Counted from the stretch's first letter, positions 37,500-51,399 are shown. The stretch is DNA of 64,000 bases from Glandiceps talaboti (GCF_964340395.1 NC_135551.1:3652963-3716962); one strand, 5' to 3'. Numbers and translations are program-made. The notes: generated by a model from the sequence alone, not told the origin.

Positions 37500-40180
37500 A
37501 GCAACAAGACCGATATCGTTCTCGTCTGCAAAGAAACAATATATTCTATATTTCACCTCTTTTACTATTGTAACGTAATAACTGTAGGCTAACCAGGGCC
37601 TGAAAAGACCACAAACGAAGGTTATTTGAGTATTGATACCCGTATCATTAGACAGTTTGTGTAAGAAGTGATAGCTTGCAGGTGATTAACAGGACGTGGA
37701 CAATGGTGGCGGTGTGTGTGTGGTGTGAATGAGAGATGAGACAGCGTTGTCACTGGTGTCAAGAGGTACAGGTAATCATGTTAACTTTTGTACGGCCCGT
37801 AAAGTTTTAGACAATGATAATGACATTGAACCAACCAGACACACCTAATAACTGTGAGCCAATCAAAAGAATCTTTAATTAGGTGAACGATAGACATCAC
37901 GGCTTGTCTAACATTATGGCAATTGAAGTCCACTGCCAATGGCAGATAGTGTGATAGAACAATGTTATCACTTATAGTCTTTGAACAACGCCGACAATTC
38001 ATCTTAATGAATTCATGACATAATACAATAGTAACAATAATCGTTTAAAGTATTCAAATGAACTTGAAATAGCATCATTTTTTTCAATTTGTTGTTAATT
38101 CGTGTTATATCCCGATCGAATCAGTTCATGGTTACAGCATTGCATTATGGGAGACAACCATCTTGGTGTTGTTACTGTAACTTAAATTCGGTATACGACA
38201 TTAAAAGTACAATCCAACCAATTAAAGTTAACAGTTCAAATTCCATTCTCAAACGATCCCATCGCCTTTAGCTTGCTATATGTAGTTTCAAGAAGTGTTA
38301 TTTCAGTTTCAAAAATAATTACCAACATGCATGTACACAAATAATTGAGTGTTGTTACAGAATGTATTGATCGCGTAATTTGATTTAACAAAACAAGTTT
38401 TGGTAAAATCAAATCCATACATTTCATTCCTATATGTTGCTGAATGACGTCACGGTAGGGGGCAAATGACCGGTCCAGGTTCGACGACTTCTTATACACT
38501 GTAGTTATCCATGGTAACATGCCGGCCCTTTGATAGCGCATGAAACAGAGGTCTTCTATTTGCAAAAATGGACAACTTCAAACAATAGAACGCGAAGTGA
38601 AACAAAGAAGGGAACTGAATAGCAGAGAGTGGGATGCAAAGAAATAACGATATGTTGACATTACGGTTGGCTCCCTCTTATCCAGTGTCAACATAAAATG
38701 CTTTGCCTCCTCACCGTTAATTTTGATAGATAAATATATCACCTTACATAAAGTCATCGGCCAAGAAAGCCGAACACATAGTTGTTGTTCTATATTGCCA
38801 CTCGTACAACCAACTTGATCCCTTCGTTTATTTAGTGATAGTAGTAGTACTCTCAAGAATTGTCAACTAAAACAGCACGGTACGTTGTTCTGTGGAAAGG
38901 ATTACACTTGATTTGAGTGAGGTTAACAATACTGCAGTGTCTAGTTAATCATATCCAGTCAGTCCATTAATCTGACATAGTTTAGAAGACTATACCCTGG
39001 GACCATACTGTATTTCAACACACTGGCATGTCTCTCTCTCGTGTGTATGAAAGTTTGACCACCAAGCTAGAACGTCCACAACGTTTAAATATTTTCATCA
39101 TTGTAGTGGAAATATGACAGGGAGGGTACAAAAATTAAACTACAAATAAAATAAAGAACTATTCCAGTATTAACTGTATTATGGATCGGTGGCATTAATT
39201 AAATCACTGACACAATCCAATATTTTCATATCAAATTTTCCTCCCCATCAATTGTTGTTCCCGGATTCCGTCTAACGAAATGAAAACGACAATTATGGCA
39301 CAATGAAACATTTACCATTGAACTAAAATAAATGGGTCAACGCTCAGGAGGTTAAAGGTCGAAGTGGCCAATCTTCCAGTCGTCGGGGTAAATATGCTTT
39401 TTTATCATAAGAAAGAATGATAATTTTTACCCGTGAAGTTGGCCTTTGGAATTCAACGGCAGGAAACATTTCGCCCCTATGCGCACATACGCGTGCGGTT
39501 TTTGACCAGCAGCGCTTTATTAGCGGCTGTGGGAGAGGGTAATGATTTTTGATTGTTTATTTTCATCATCTACCGCTTTTCTTATTGTTTGAAGGTTGAT
39601 AATGTCCAAGAAAATACATCCCTGGTGATATTGTGTGTGGTGATATGGGTTATAAAGAGAAAAAAACCTGAAACAAAACATATTTGTATAGTCGTTGAAA
39701 CAGACAGGAAGACCCAATGTGAAGTTTAATAGATGAACTTTGCCAGAGGGGTTGCTAATGGTAACCAGGAATACATATATCAAATCTTTGGTTGTTGTGT
39801 GGTGTGTCATGGCACAGTATGTCGGCATCATAACAGATCACACGAGTATTTAATTTACTGTAATTAAAATGTGCAAAGCCTGAGGTGTCCTTAATAAGTA
39901 AGAGCTAGTAATGTCTATGTGACATGCCGCAGTTTACACAAAGTAACAATGAGAAGACTGCAAGACCAAGCCCCCGGCACCTTGCAAAAAGACCCGATCT
40001 TTTGACCAATGGAGCCGCTACGTTAGAAGCTTTGTCAAGCCAGCATACACAAACGACATCAAGCATAAACCTAACCCTTTCACGATTTCCATTGGTCCAT
40101 TGTCACTTCACCCCGCTCACACATTATATTATCTACAATGTTAATTTTTCTTCTGTTTTTCGCCGACTGGAATAAATTGG
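37500..40180. other. No gene recognised; upstream flank of NOTUM
   Basis: Several short frames occur but none resembles a known family. 36300-37380 is likewise unassigned. Confidence 0.35.
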
Positions 40181-40189
40181 ACTGTTAGG

Positions 40190-40333
40190 TATAAAAGTGC
40201 GTGTCAGTCAGTTTGTGACCATCACAGCAGACGTACGCTGATCGATCGATCGAAGAGTAAACTCGCTCAGCCTCTTTACGTCGGTATATAAGTTTTCTAA
40301 AGGAAACAACAAGGTCTCGTGGCAGTGGTTAAG
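40190..40333 (+). promoter_or_regulatory. Candidate TATA promoter and noncoding first exon, distal (for NOTUM)
   Basis: GGTATAAAAGTGCG places a TATA box at 40190-40197, with a predicted start near 40220. The following stretch ends in a strong donor, GGTTAAG then GTGAGTC, at 40333/40334. NOTUM is the next plus-strand coding exon, and it has an acceptor-like TAG immediately before its start codon, so a spliced upstream exon is expected. The link across about 11 kb is inferred. Confidence 0.45.
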
Positions 40334-40526
40334 GTGAGTCTATTCATCATTTTAATTACTTCCCTTCTTGGTTAGACCACAAAAACCTCAACTTATGTCG
40401 GTCAGATGATAGTGAACAAAGGAAATGTTATAAACTTTGAAAAATATGTTATTACGTTATATAAAAGGAAGAATATGCGATACTTGGATACTATATGAAA
40501 TATTATGCACAAAGGTAGCAATAGTC

Positions 40527-40530
<4 letters not shown>

Positions 40531-40616
<86 letters not shown>

Positions 40617-40617
40617 A

Positions 40618-40665
<48 letters not shown>

Positions 40666-40676
40666 GAGAGAGAGAG
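40531..40676. repeat. (GA)n microsatellite
   Basis: About 146 bases of AG dinucleotides with a few interruptions (GATGG, GGGAAAG). Confidence 0.98.
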
Positions 40677-41100
40677 AACATAACCAGTCTTACATCATAT
40701 AACTAATTACAGAGGTAGAAATGGTATTGTCGTGACAATGCAATTTTACAACAAATCGTTGGTCTCAAAACGTACAATTATGACCTTTTGATGGTATACA
40801 CGTGTAATATATAATTCACTTACACATACATGGTGGAGAGTAGTAATACGAAGTCAAATACTCGGCGATAATAACAAAACAAAAATAAATTGAGCTGTGT
40901 ATCTGTGATTACAAGCAGAGAAAGATGTAGCGGTCAATTCCGGATTGACAAGATAATGTATATGATACGTAATGTTTTCACAACTTGTGTAGACGTCTGG
41001 TGTTAAGATTCACAGTCATTACTGAGTGATATAGGTATGCAATGCCATTCGTTTTAAAACACCTTTCAGGTGTGATACCATAGTAGTCATAGTAACCATA

Positions 41101-41468
41101 GAAAGTCGGTGGCCGCGTGGTTAAACCACTTCCATCTTACTACTGTGGTTAGGGTTTGAACCCATTCAAGGTTGTCGTTGGCCGGGTTGTTAAACCACTT
41201 TTCTCTTACCACTGCGGTCGGGGCAAGAACCCCATTTCACGGTTCGATTAAATTTACCACGCTGTAAGTAAGAAGAGTGTCGTTCAGTTTGACTCTACCG
41301 AACAACGCAGGTTTTCCCCGGTACTCCGGTTTCCTCCTGCATTAACACCGAGTCCATGGGGGATGACCCTCACTGGACTTCTTGGGAGACAAGTGTTTAT
41401 ATACTTAAAGAACTATCCAGGATAAAAAAAAAAAGATTATTATTATCATTATTATTATTATTATTGTA
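41101..41468 (+). mobile_element. tRNA-derived SINE with two tRNA-like heads
   Basis: A Pol III A box, TGGCCGCGTGG (41110-41120), and a B box, GGTTTGAACCC (41153-41163), form a first tRNA-like head. A second, similar head follows (TTGGCCGGGTTGTTAAACCA, then CTCTTACCACTGCGGTCGGGG) with GGTTCGATT at 41241. The body includes CCCCGGTACTCCGGTTTCCT, a core of the kind found in invertebrate SINEs. It ends in poly-A and (ATT)n at 41427-41466. If the distal NOTUM promoter is right, it sits inside NOTUM's first intron. Confidence 0.78.
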
Positions 41469-41469
41469 C

Positions 41470-44155
41470 TGTAATTAATACTAAGAACATTAATCTAAAA
41501 AAAGATACGAAAACGGTGTTTCGGAAACCCCTTTCTCTGAGTAGATTTTGTGTTACAATATCTATCCCTTGACTACGGCCACGTCTCAACTATTTGAGCT
41601 CAACAGCAAGTATAAAATGTCTCATTAAGAGGACAATTTGGTGAGGAGAGGCTAGGTCTGAAGTGGCATAACACCGAAAAAAGTCACATGACATGATCAG
41701 GAATTACGTCATCGTATAGCGAGTACTCTACAGCATGTGAAGGCGAGACCAGACCAAAGAAGTTGATAGGCTGATGGGCTCAACACATGAATATGCTATG
41801 ACGATGGAGCATAAATTATTCATGTAATTATCTGTACCCAATCAAAGATTAGATGCCTTCAAATCTCAAAAAGTTACTTTTCATTCTAGAATAGTTCAGT
41901 GTAGCTGATGTTAGGACATTTGTGTTTTCACCCAAAGATAGAGCTGCTACTTGGGCTAATCTTCGAAATTCTCATATTTGAAAGTCAAACAACCATAGCC
42001 TGTAAAGTAGGTAAATTTGGGGAAACCTATCCAGAACACAAACTATTTCACAAGGCTTCGGAGTGTTTGGGGGATGTAAATAATGGACATATATGTTGCT
42101 CTAGTAACATTGCATAAATAGTATATTATAGAACGTGATTTTGGCCAATGTTTTCGTGAAATGTGTCACTAGAAGTTGCCGATTTTAAAAGATGAGCTAT
42201 CCATGCCAAATACACGCCATCCTATCCACTAGCACAGTTTGCTAGAAGGTGTATAGTCCATACCATATTGGCAATACACGTGAACAATGATGTAATAACA
42301 ACCTATGTGGGTATAGTAATGATATTAACGATAATGAAGTAATTACAGTAATTACTATGAATTGAAGGGATGTGTAGACAACAGTCAAAAATACAATGCA
42401 AACGTTTAAAAGCTCACCACGTGTATATTTCATTAGTAAAACCGACTTTGCAGCATTCATCGTTGTAAATCTTAATGTCTAATGGCGAACTTATGTACCT
42501 TAGTAGATTTAGTTAGATCATAGACAATGGAGGAGGCGCCCTTCCCTCCATTGTCTATGGTTTGACCAAGCTTCGTACGTGAAAGCCTCATGTCTGATAC
42601 TATCAACGTACCCACACTTCTCCATCGTCTATGTAGGAATGAATAAACTTACATATGGTTATACAAATCGTCAGGTGCTGTCAACGAAGCTGTTCTTACT
42701 TAGTAGGCGGGCATTGTTTTCGAATGGTCGCGGGAGGGGAGCAAACAAGGAAGAATTCCGGGGGTCAATTCCTGATTTAAATACAGCGGGAGGGGGATGA
42801 CATAATGATGTATATGCACATTGTGTACGGCAAAATGAATTGTTGGTATAGTGGATAGCACAAACGTTTTCCTGATGGGGAGTGGGTAAATCATTTACAA
42901 TATTTGGTGCGCAGTGAGCTGGCGGGCAAGTTGAAACCTAGTGGGAGGGAGGGTATACAACATGTATATCTTTCACCACCGGTGGGAAGGTACATAAGAA
43001 CAGCTAAACACCCCTACCCACATTTTGTTGGGGATGATTTTATGATTAACAACATCATTGTTGGTCTTATTAATGAAAACCACAAATATGTCTGTTGGAT
43101 TCACCTGAATCGTCACACTGTTGATATATACATAATTATGTATCCGTACATGTACATGGATTGCATTGGTTATTTCAATCATAGACCCTCCACCAACTGT
43201 GTACCCACTGACTGCATGTACTGTGCCAAGAAATTAAACTAACTACAACCACGAACTCTTAATTTGTTAGATATCGTCATAAAGTTGGTGATCGGACCGA
43301 GCAAAGGAATATCAATTTTGGAAATATGAATTGTAATGATAAGCAATATCATCAGAGGACAAATGGATAACTAAATGAAAACAAAAGTTACAGATCCATT
43401 AAAAGTAAAATATATAGTTTTGTAGGATGAGAACTAAAATGGTTCCCCCCCCCCCCCATCTTCAAAGTAAAAGATTTTAATTGTTTATCCTATACTGAAT
43501 TATCGATTTCGTCCTTTACTGAGAGGTTACGGCAACGGGAACACAACAAACATTCCATATCAACCAGTCTTTGAGTTAGTATCTGATAACCAATATTCAA
43601 AAAGACACTTCAGTGCAAAATCTACTTTGCTTGGCTTTGTGAAATCGATGACGACAACTTTCTCAGTTGCACAGAAAAAACAAAGCGATTAAGAACTTTT
43701 AATAGAAGCTATTTACCATATTTTATGCCTTCATTTCTATCCCAACCACTCCTAATGCACGAAGGTTAAAAAAAGTTCAAAGAACACCGCCCAGTTCCAT
43801 AAAATTCAAACGAGAAGAACTACGCAGGGTCTGTAAAGCCTGAAGACGTTGCAGAAAATGGTCTCGGCAAAGAGGAGCCGACATCTGACATATAGCGTTA
43901 TCAAGTACAGTAACACAAACGTAAATATTGTGAGAATAGTATAGAGTTAACAACGACAAGGTCTAACGCCATGCGGCCAATGACTGAAATGTGTACGACT
44001 CGCCTAACAAACATGTCGGTCACCAAACAAATAGAGCATAACAGAAATATCTAATGTTAGTAACGGAAAAATTGAGAAACTTTTCCCGTGTAATCATTCA
44101 GTCAGATCAGTCATTCATATACTTATTTACATCGCACCAATTAAGTCGAGATAAC
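41470..44155. other. No gene recognised; contains a perfect 15-bp stem
   Basis: CATAGACAATGGAGG (42519-42533) and its exact inverse CCTCCATTGTCTATG (42545-42559) flank an 11-base loop. A 112-codon frame at 42904-43242 has no recognisable homology or splice context. A poly-C run is at 43444. Confidence 0.4.
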
Positions 44156-44159
44156 CAAT

Positions 44160-44524
<365 letters not shown>

Positions 44525-45493
44525 CGTATCGAGCAATTCGCCTTATTAGGAAATCGAGCAATCAGGCAATGGTTCACCCTTTTATACATTTTCCCGTCGA
44601 ATCAATCACTTAGTCACAAATTGCACATCACAAACTATTGTAGCAAGTTGTGAACTGGCAGTAAAAAGGAACCGGCTTTATAAAATATATATGCCAAATA
44701 TGAGAAACAGTGTTACACTGGTAACGGTCATACAAACATACTCTAGAACTGAAGTGTAAGTGTTACTGGTTGTTCTGATACTCGGGATACAGTATTAACC
44801 ATTTTTATGAAAAATGCTAACATATAGACGATATAAAGTGTCAGGACTCTACCTTGAGACATGTATATTGACCAGAGTCATGTAACTAAGCCTGCAGTTA
44901 GTTAACCCAGGGTTGTGTTTATGTTATAATTGTAAGTATCTCGTCAACCCACACACAGTAACATGCACTTTCCCCTACCCTTCAACAATACAAACAGAGA
45001 TTGTGTGTTTTCTTGTGTCGTCATAATAACACATACTAACGTTCAACAGTTTTTTTTATGAGTGTCAAGTATTTCAAAAAGCGTTCCAGGCTAATATCTC
45101 CTCATAAAAGAAAACCGTGTTCGGCCTTTTTAAAATTTCAATCGACTCCGTGACGCAGACAGCAACGAAAGAGCAAACATTTCTCGTTATTTCGGACAAA
45201 TTTCAACTGAACAACCATCACCTTCTACGAAACCCGTTTTTATTTTTCTATTCAATTTAAGTGAATGTATAAAAGTAAGATGAATATCTCATAAGAAAAT
45301 ACAAATGGTAAAAGTTGAAACAAATAAAAAAAGTACATGCAGTATGTGTTGTGTCGATCAGTATTCTATGAATAAATTACCAGGGACCTGTGTAGTGGTC
45401 AAAACAGGAAGGCTAATGTACTTCAAATAAAAACGAAGTCAGTACCATTAAAATCACTGCCCATACATATATGTCCGGGTGAATCTGGGGATA

Positions 45494-45500
<7 letters not shown>

Positions 45501-45555
<55 letters not shown>

Positions 45556-45558
45556 ACA
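45501..45558. repeat. (CA)n microsatellite
   Basis: About 28 CA dinucleotides with one TA interruption. It abuts the foldback element that starts near 45571. Confidence 0.97.
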
Positions 45559-45570
45559 CTTGTATCCCGA

Positions 45571-45830
45571 TATATGTTTCAGAATGTTGCCGAAATATCG
45601 ATAATATTGACATATTTGGCAGGTAATATGTGAAAGGGGTAAAATAACACGGGTTTCTAGGATCACGTAAGTCCACACACCGCGGGTACACGTACACATA
45701 TCCTCGGTGTGTGGACTTACGTGATCTTAGAAACCCGTGTTATTTTACCCCTTTCATATATTATCTGCCAAATATGTCAATATTGTTAATGTTTTATTGA
45801 TATTTTCTTATATTCTGAAACATTTCTCAA
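45571..45830. mobile_element. Long foldback (inverted repeat) with arms of about 85-120 bp
   Basis: The arm ending at 45682 and the arm starting at 45705 are inverse copies over at least 80 bases with few mismatches. TTTCTAGGATCACGTAAGTC on the left faces GACTTACGTGATCTTAGAAA on the right. The loop is only 22 bases. Weaker pairing continues to ATGTTTCAGAAT (45574) and ATTCTGAAACAT (about 45812). No frame is conserved; it behaves like a foldback transposon or a recent inverted duplication. Confidence 0.88.
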
Positions 45831-45839
45831 GAAACGAGT

Positions 45840-48255
45840 GTTTGTGGGATAACATAAAACACAATGTCAGGCAAATTTGTAAACAAATGAATACACTTTA
45901 TACATAGAAGGCAATAGAATCGTTGACACAGTTCAGTCAACTTTATTTAAAGTTCGTGTCGACTTGGATTCGTAAAGGAGTGTCATGAATACAGAAATTT
46001 AAGAATTAAGATGACTATTGCCATGGTTTTTGGAATCTATAATTTTTATTTGCATATCAATCTATCTCTTTCATTTAGTATCTAAATCAAGTTACATGTA
46101 TTAATGATTTGACGACTAGCGAATAAAGTCGGTCCTACAATTCTCTATTATTTAGTTATTCTTTTGTGCAACTATTGATACGATACATCATACAATGTTA
46201 CTCGTTAAAAATCCCCTAGTCTTCAAATTGGAATAGTGAACAGGCGGTTGTAATGTTGAGAGGAATGAACCCCCTAGGCTAATGCAATTTAGTTTGTTTA
46301 ATACTAAATGAATCCATGGCAACTCTTATTTTCAACAACTGTACCCAAGAAACTGTAACTTTTCCAAACATTGTTAAACATTTCTTTTTCAATAAATTCG
46401 AAAGTTGTTATTATAACGGAGACGCCATATCATTATTTCGATTACATACAAGTAGATAAACTAAATTTGAGACGATAGTCTGCTATTTTAAAAAAATCTT
46501 TAGTGATGTTTTTCCCCGCTTAATTCAAGAGAGGTAGTATTTTCCGTGCTAAGTACTTCTACATTCATTTTAAAAGCCTCGGGTTTATTAAATTCATGCC
46601 GATCTAAATACAATATTGAATTAAAACATCGAGGCAAACTGTAAAATATGATGAAAAAACACGAATGTGGATCAACATACTATCATAGTAAAAACAATAT
46701 TTTGGAAGTATCCATGTGTGATTAGAATGCAACTCATTATAGAGGTCATTGAACGACTTGTTTTCATCCTAAATCACTGACTTTTATAGCTTTGTAGAAT
46801 TCTACACGCCGCTAACAAGCGAATGTTGATAAAGGACCGCGAAAAGGGCACCGGGTGCTCAAGGCCATTTAGTAGTTGTATCGTCAGGCCTATTTCATAG
46901 TCCTTGGGGTTTTATTGACGTTTTTACATTGGTTTGCTGACTTTCGGTTGGGTGTGTGATAACTCTACCAATTGTCACCTGATTACTAGAAGTCTGAATA
47001 TACGTCAAATTGACAAATTTACCTAGTAGGTGTCAATCGATGGAACTCACGAAGCAGAGAAACCATAACAATAAACAACAACATCTAAAGTGGAAAAAGT
47101 AATAAAAACTAGTAAATATTCGGTAACGTGAATTTTGCAGTTCCCTTTGGAAATCCGACGTTGTGCGTAGTGTCAACATTATCTGTACGTATTCTTGAGC
47201 AAACTACCCAAATTATTTTTACATTCGAATTCATAATTGCAAACAATGGTTTGACAGCAAGCACACGGGTACGTAATCTCACATTCATAGCCTAGACCAA
47301 CTTGACATACTGTAGTACTACTACATACAAAGTGACCGATAAAACAAGACATCTATCTCCACAGAGTCACCATGACAACCGATAACCCAATTCACATATC
47401 AGATTGTATGTCATCGGCCGGCCACCATGATGGTTCAGACAAGGTCGTGAAGTCACGTGACTTCTGATGTTGTTTTTTTTAATTTGACTTTTATATGTTG
47501 ACCTTGAGGGAATCATCCCCTGCCAAGGGATGTAAGGGACGAGTCGGCAAAACATAGCCATAAAGTCATAAAAAGTAAATATTTGAAGTCATCCAACATG
47601 TCTTGGAGTGAAATATCTTCAAACAACATGACTCATGTCAAAGACCTTATAATTTGTTGGGAAAGCAGAAAAAAAACAATGTTATGATTATAACGAAAAA
47701 TAGTTTGTATTTCAACTGTTATGCAGAGATAGAGAGGGTTAAAGGTCCTAATAATAGGTGGTTTCTGTGGTGTGATTGGTAGAATGACTTCCTTCCTGCA
47801 TTCAAACCACCGTGAAATACAGTGATACAAACAAGTCAATTGCTTTAATACAATTTGTGTCCAAAACTGGGTACTAGTACTTTCAATGTTGACATTTTTT
47901 AAAATGATAACATATTTCCTGGTGAAGTATAATGAACACAGTTTTCAATGACTTTTTATTCGATAATCTGTTTCCTTAAAACACTGAGTTTTCATACACT
48001 CTATCTGGCGTTGACTGTTAAAATACTTCGTAGGTATAGCCTTAGATACGATTGTTTTGCTCAAAGTGATAGCTATCTAGCCCTATTGATACGTCTATAA
48101 AATTACCCCTGCAAACCAACTTGACGCATTCACCGATACCACATGACGATCTTAACTAAATGTAAAATAAAGGAATGGAGATTCCGATAAGTTGTTATCT
48201 TCTACAGTACGTTGCGGTTGTTTTATTGTTGTAAACGCTGTTTTAATTAACATAC
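45840..48255. other. No gene recognised
   Basis: AT-rich DNA without recognisable exons, between the foldback and the proximal candidate promoter. Confidence 0.35.
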
Positions 48256-48262
48256 TTGCATG

Positions 48263-48522
48263 TATATAAAACACGTTTTACGAGTCATAAAATGTTGGCA
48301 CTTTGGGGGAGTACTGATGAAGTTGCTTACTCACGCCAATATAACAAGAACTCGACAAACACCGTCAAACTTTTAAAAGGGGAAGTAAGTAAACAAGTCG
48401 ACATCACTTTCACTGTTGGACTTTGAACCGAACGTACATCGAACGAAGCTTGAAGTACGACTGTTCCCCGTACCGTAAGATTGACAGTTTCTGACCAACA
48501 ACTTTGCTGTAACCTTCATTTG
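48263..48522 (+). promoter_or_regulatory. Candidate proximal TATA promoter and noncoding first exon
   Basis: TATATAAAA at 48263-48271 is followed about 250 bases later by a donor, CATTTG then GTAAGCC, at 48522/48523. It could be an alternative first exon for NOTUM, spliced to the acceptor before 51391. Support comes only from the core promoter word, the donor and the position. Confidence 0.3.
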
Positions 48523-49127
48523 GTAAGCCCTGATTTTAAAATACCATTCGAATGTATTGAATTTTTTGTTTAAATAATCTCATCTGATTTGTCAACTCGA
48601 TATTGAATTTTGTGATCTAAACAAAATCCATTTCAAACATGAATTACTATAAGTGATGCTGCAATTCCGTCGTAAACCACAGCCTCTTTTGCGCCACCGT
48701 CCAAGAGGGTAAATATTTCGCAGTGTTGAATAAGAGATACCAGATCTGGTTTGCCAATGCTGCAATTCGTGATCGTTTTCCCTTGAGATATTCGCACCCG
48801 AAAAAATTTGTATTCGTAAAGTTTGAAGAAAAGTTTTGTTTAAAAATAATTTTTCCATTTATCTTTCACCTAGGATTAAGAATAAGCAAACTGAATCCAT
48901 AGAACATTTATTCTCGCATCAAACGTCCAATGTTTCACCCATGACGACATGCAGAATCCTTGTTTTTACTATTTTATCTCTCTTCCTATATTTGACATGG
49001 TTGGAAAATTACACAATCTATGAACATCTATTCTCGCCTCAAACTTCTAGTGTATATGCTTAAGCTATGATGACGTATACTGATCTCCTCAAATTGGCAT
49101 TTTTTTCTTAATTTAATAGTTAGCACA

Positions 49128-49268
49128 GCACTCTGTAGTATGTGTCGTCGTAGCACCCCGTGTCGTAGCACACCATGTCGTAGCACCCCATATGTCGCAA
49201 CACACCGTGTCGTAGCTCCCCGTGTCGTAGCACCCCATATGTCGTAGCACCCCATGTCGTAGCACCCC
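49128..49268. repeat. GTCGTAGCACCCC tandem repeat
   Basis: Imperfect 14- to 21-bp units of TGTCGTAGCACCCC and CATATGTCGTAGCACCCC, about nine copies. Confidence 0.88.
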
Positions 49269-50005
49269 AGCATCTAATTTAGTTGAGAATGTTTTATTCA
49301 CTGATTGAATAAAATGGAAACACCTACAGTAACGTTAACAGTCTACCCAGAACTGACAGAAATCCTGTACAACTCTAGTACTAACAGACTGAGCGTTCGC
49401 TATTAAGAAATTAGGAGTCACGTGTGTTAAAAAATAACCTGTGGCAGAGTTTTAAAATAGTGTTGCAATGGTAATATGACATTGCTGTGATTACTGATGT
49501 GTAACTTGATTGTTCACCTTTTGTAAGAGATTCTGTTTTTCACATCTGTCGTACATGAAAATTATTGTAACCAGCTGATTATTTTTCAACATAGCTTAAA
49601 CTCTTTGAGAAACTTGCCGACCGTCTCTGGTTCACTTACAACATCGTCTTTCACATCCAGGGACTTGCTATGTCAAAGTAGAACAGATCTAGAGAACGTT
49701 ACTTGTATTGGATGATTTTGAAATATAACCTCGACAGTTGTTTAGAGAAAAAACACATCAACTTAGCACTTCACTTTACTTCATTAGTTCAAAGACAGCC
49801 GACACTTTAGAATACTCTATATACATATCGTTGAGGGTCAATTCATAGTTTATTTAATTCATCGTTATTTCAAAGAAGAGGGTGGAGTGTTAGGAATCTA
49901 CCGTTTACAACCCCTCCTATCAAAGATAACAGCGATTCAATGAGAAAACAGATACTGGTACGCCAAGTCGTAAGTGTATACTTGCGATACTATGATGTAC
50001 ATGTT

Positions 50006-50122
50006 AGACATCGGAAAAGTGCCGATCGTACTGTGATGTATGTTACGAGATTTTGAAAAACGCCGATCGCACAGTGACGTATGTTACGAGATGTCGAAAT
50101 ACGCCGGTCGTACAGTGAGAAA
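50006..50122. repeat. About 50-bp tandem repeat, 2.5 copies, CG-rich relative to surroundings
   Basis: The unit contains ATGTATGTTACGAGAT and CGCCGATCG.ACAGTG. Otherwise 49270-51230 holds no recognised gene; a short stem (CATAGACC and GGTCTATG) lies at 51018-51051. Confidence 0.8.
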
Positions 50123-51236
50123 CATGACGGCCGTGCTTTGTACATTTCAAGGTCGGATAGTGATGACAAGTTATATCTGGCAATACTGACAGCTACATTA
50201 AGAACAAGAGGAAACTGTGAGGTAGATTGCCTTGAATACTAAACCAAGTACATTTCAGCAAAAGAAAGCACAAAACTAATATTTATTTTAAAATCAAACA
50301 AAATAACTATATTTGTATAACCGTGATTGAATAAAGTATTATGGGAAATGGTTACTCTGTCCAAGCTAAGGCCATGACCTCACTAAATATAATGATACAA
50401 CCTAGTAAATAGAAAGGAAAATGTGGATATTATATTATTAAACTTTAGACAAAACCCGGGGTCAGAAATCTTTGAATTTAGGCGATCCTTAGCTGGCGTG
50501 GTTTGATAAAGATCGCGGCACATTTTGAAGTCAAAATAAGTGAAATATAGGATATAAAACAACCTGACAAATATCAAAACTAATAAATTATAAACACAAA
50601 CATATTAAAAATAATAAAGTGACGTATACAATCTATAGGAGTAATGTATTGGTACTGTAAAAGACTGCAGTCATAAATGGATGTTGTGTTATTAAAATGA
50701 TAAATCATATCAACATTATCAAGTTAAATGATTTCGATCAACAAAACTTAGACAAAATAACACAGGACCAATGACATACTATGAAAGGTTAACACTTCAA
50801 TTTATTTTATAGTACCGTGGCCGGCTTTATGCTATCATATTATGTTTATGTCTTGTGCAATTGCCTGTCGTTTTGTAGAGTGTGGTAGCCTGGAATCTAG
50901 TCATTGGCTTTCTAATCTAGCAGTGATTTCCAACATGTAACGGAAAGAGTGTGTTAGACTGCGTTACTTTGAGTCTAGCAATCATTTCCAATATATGTAA
51001 CCGGTAGAGTGTGTTAGCCCATAGACCCCGTTGGTTGGTGGACGGTCTATGGTTAGATTGTGCGACTTCAATTGTTACCCCAATCATAAATTATGACAAA
51101 TAAAAGGCTTCAGTCATATGTAACATTTTGGAAATATAAACAAATTATTGTCACCCAGTTAAGTTTGTTGTTGTTGAACTTTGACAAATGAATAATTAAA
51201 ACGATGATTGTGGTGATTTTGTCCAATCTTGGCACT

Positions 51237-51376
51237 TATGTATGTATGTATGTATGTATGTATGTATGTATGTATGTATGTATGTATGTATGTATGTATG
51301 TATGTATGTATGTATGTGATGAATTGATTAATTGATTAATTGATTGATGAATTGATTGACTGATGAATTGATTGAT
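51237..51376. repeat. (TATG)n followed by (ATTGATTA)n, just upstream of NOTUM exon 1
   Basis: About 20 TATG units (51237-51317) followed by ATTGATTA/ATTGATGA repeats. The array ends about 14 bases before the presumed acceptor at 51390, so it occupies the place where a branch point and pyrimidine tract should be. Confidence 0.96.
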
Positions 51377-51399
51377 ATCTAATTCTCGTAGTTGTGAAG

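Noticed and set aside
39924-40175. 83-codon frame just upstream of the distal candidate promoter
   Set aside because: No homology recognised, and it lies upstream of the predicted transcription start.
41101-41250. Functional tRNA genes
   Set aside because: The A and B boxes are present, but acceptor and anticodon stems do not pair convincingly, and a SINE body and tail follow.
42904-43242. 112-codon frame on the plus strand
   Set aside because: No recognised domain, no splice support, and comparable frames arise by chance in AT-rich DNA.
51394-51399. Start of NOTUM two codons earlier
   Set aside because: The codon there is GTG; the ATG at 51400 is the proper animal start and directly begins the signal peptide.
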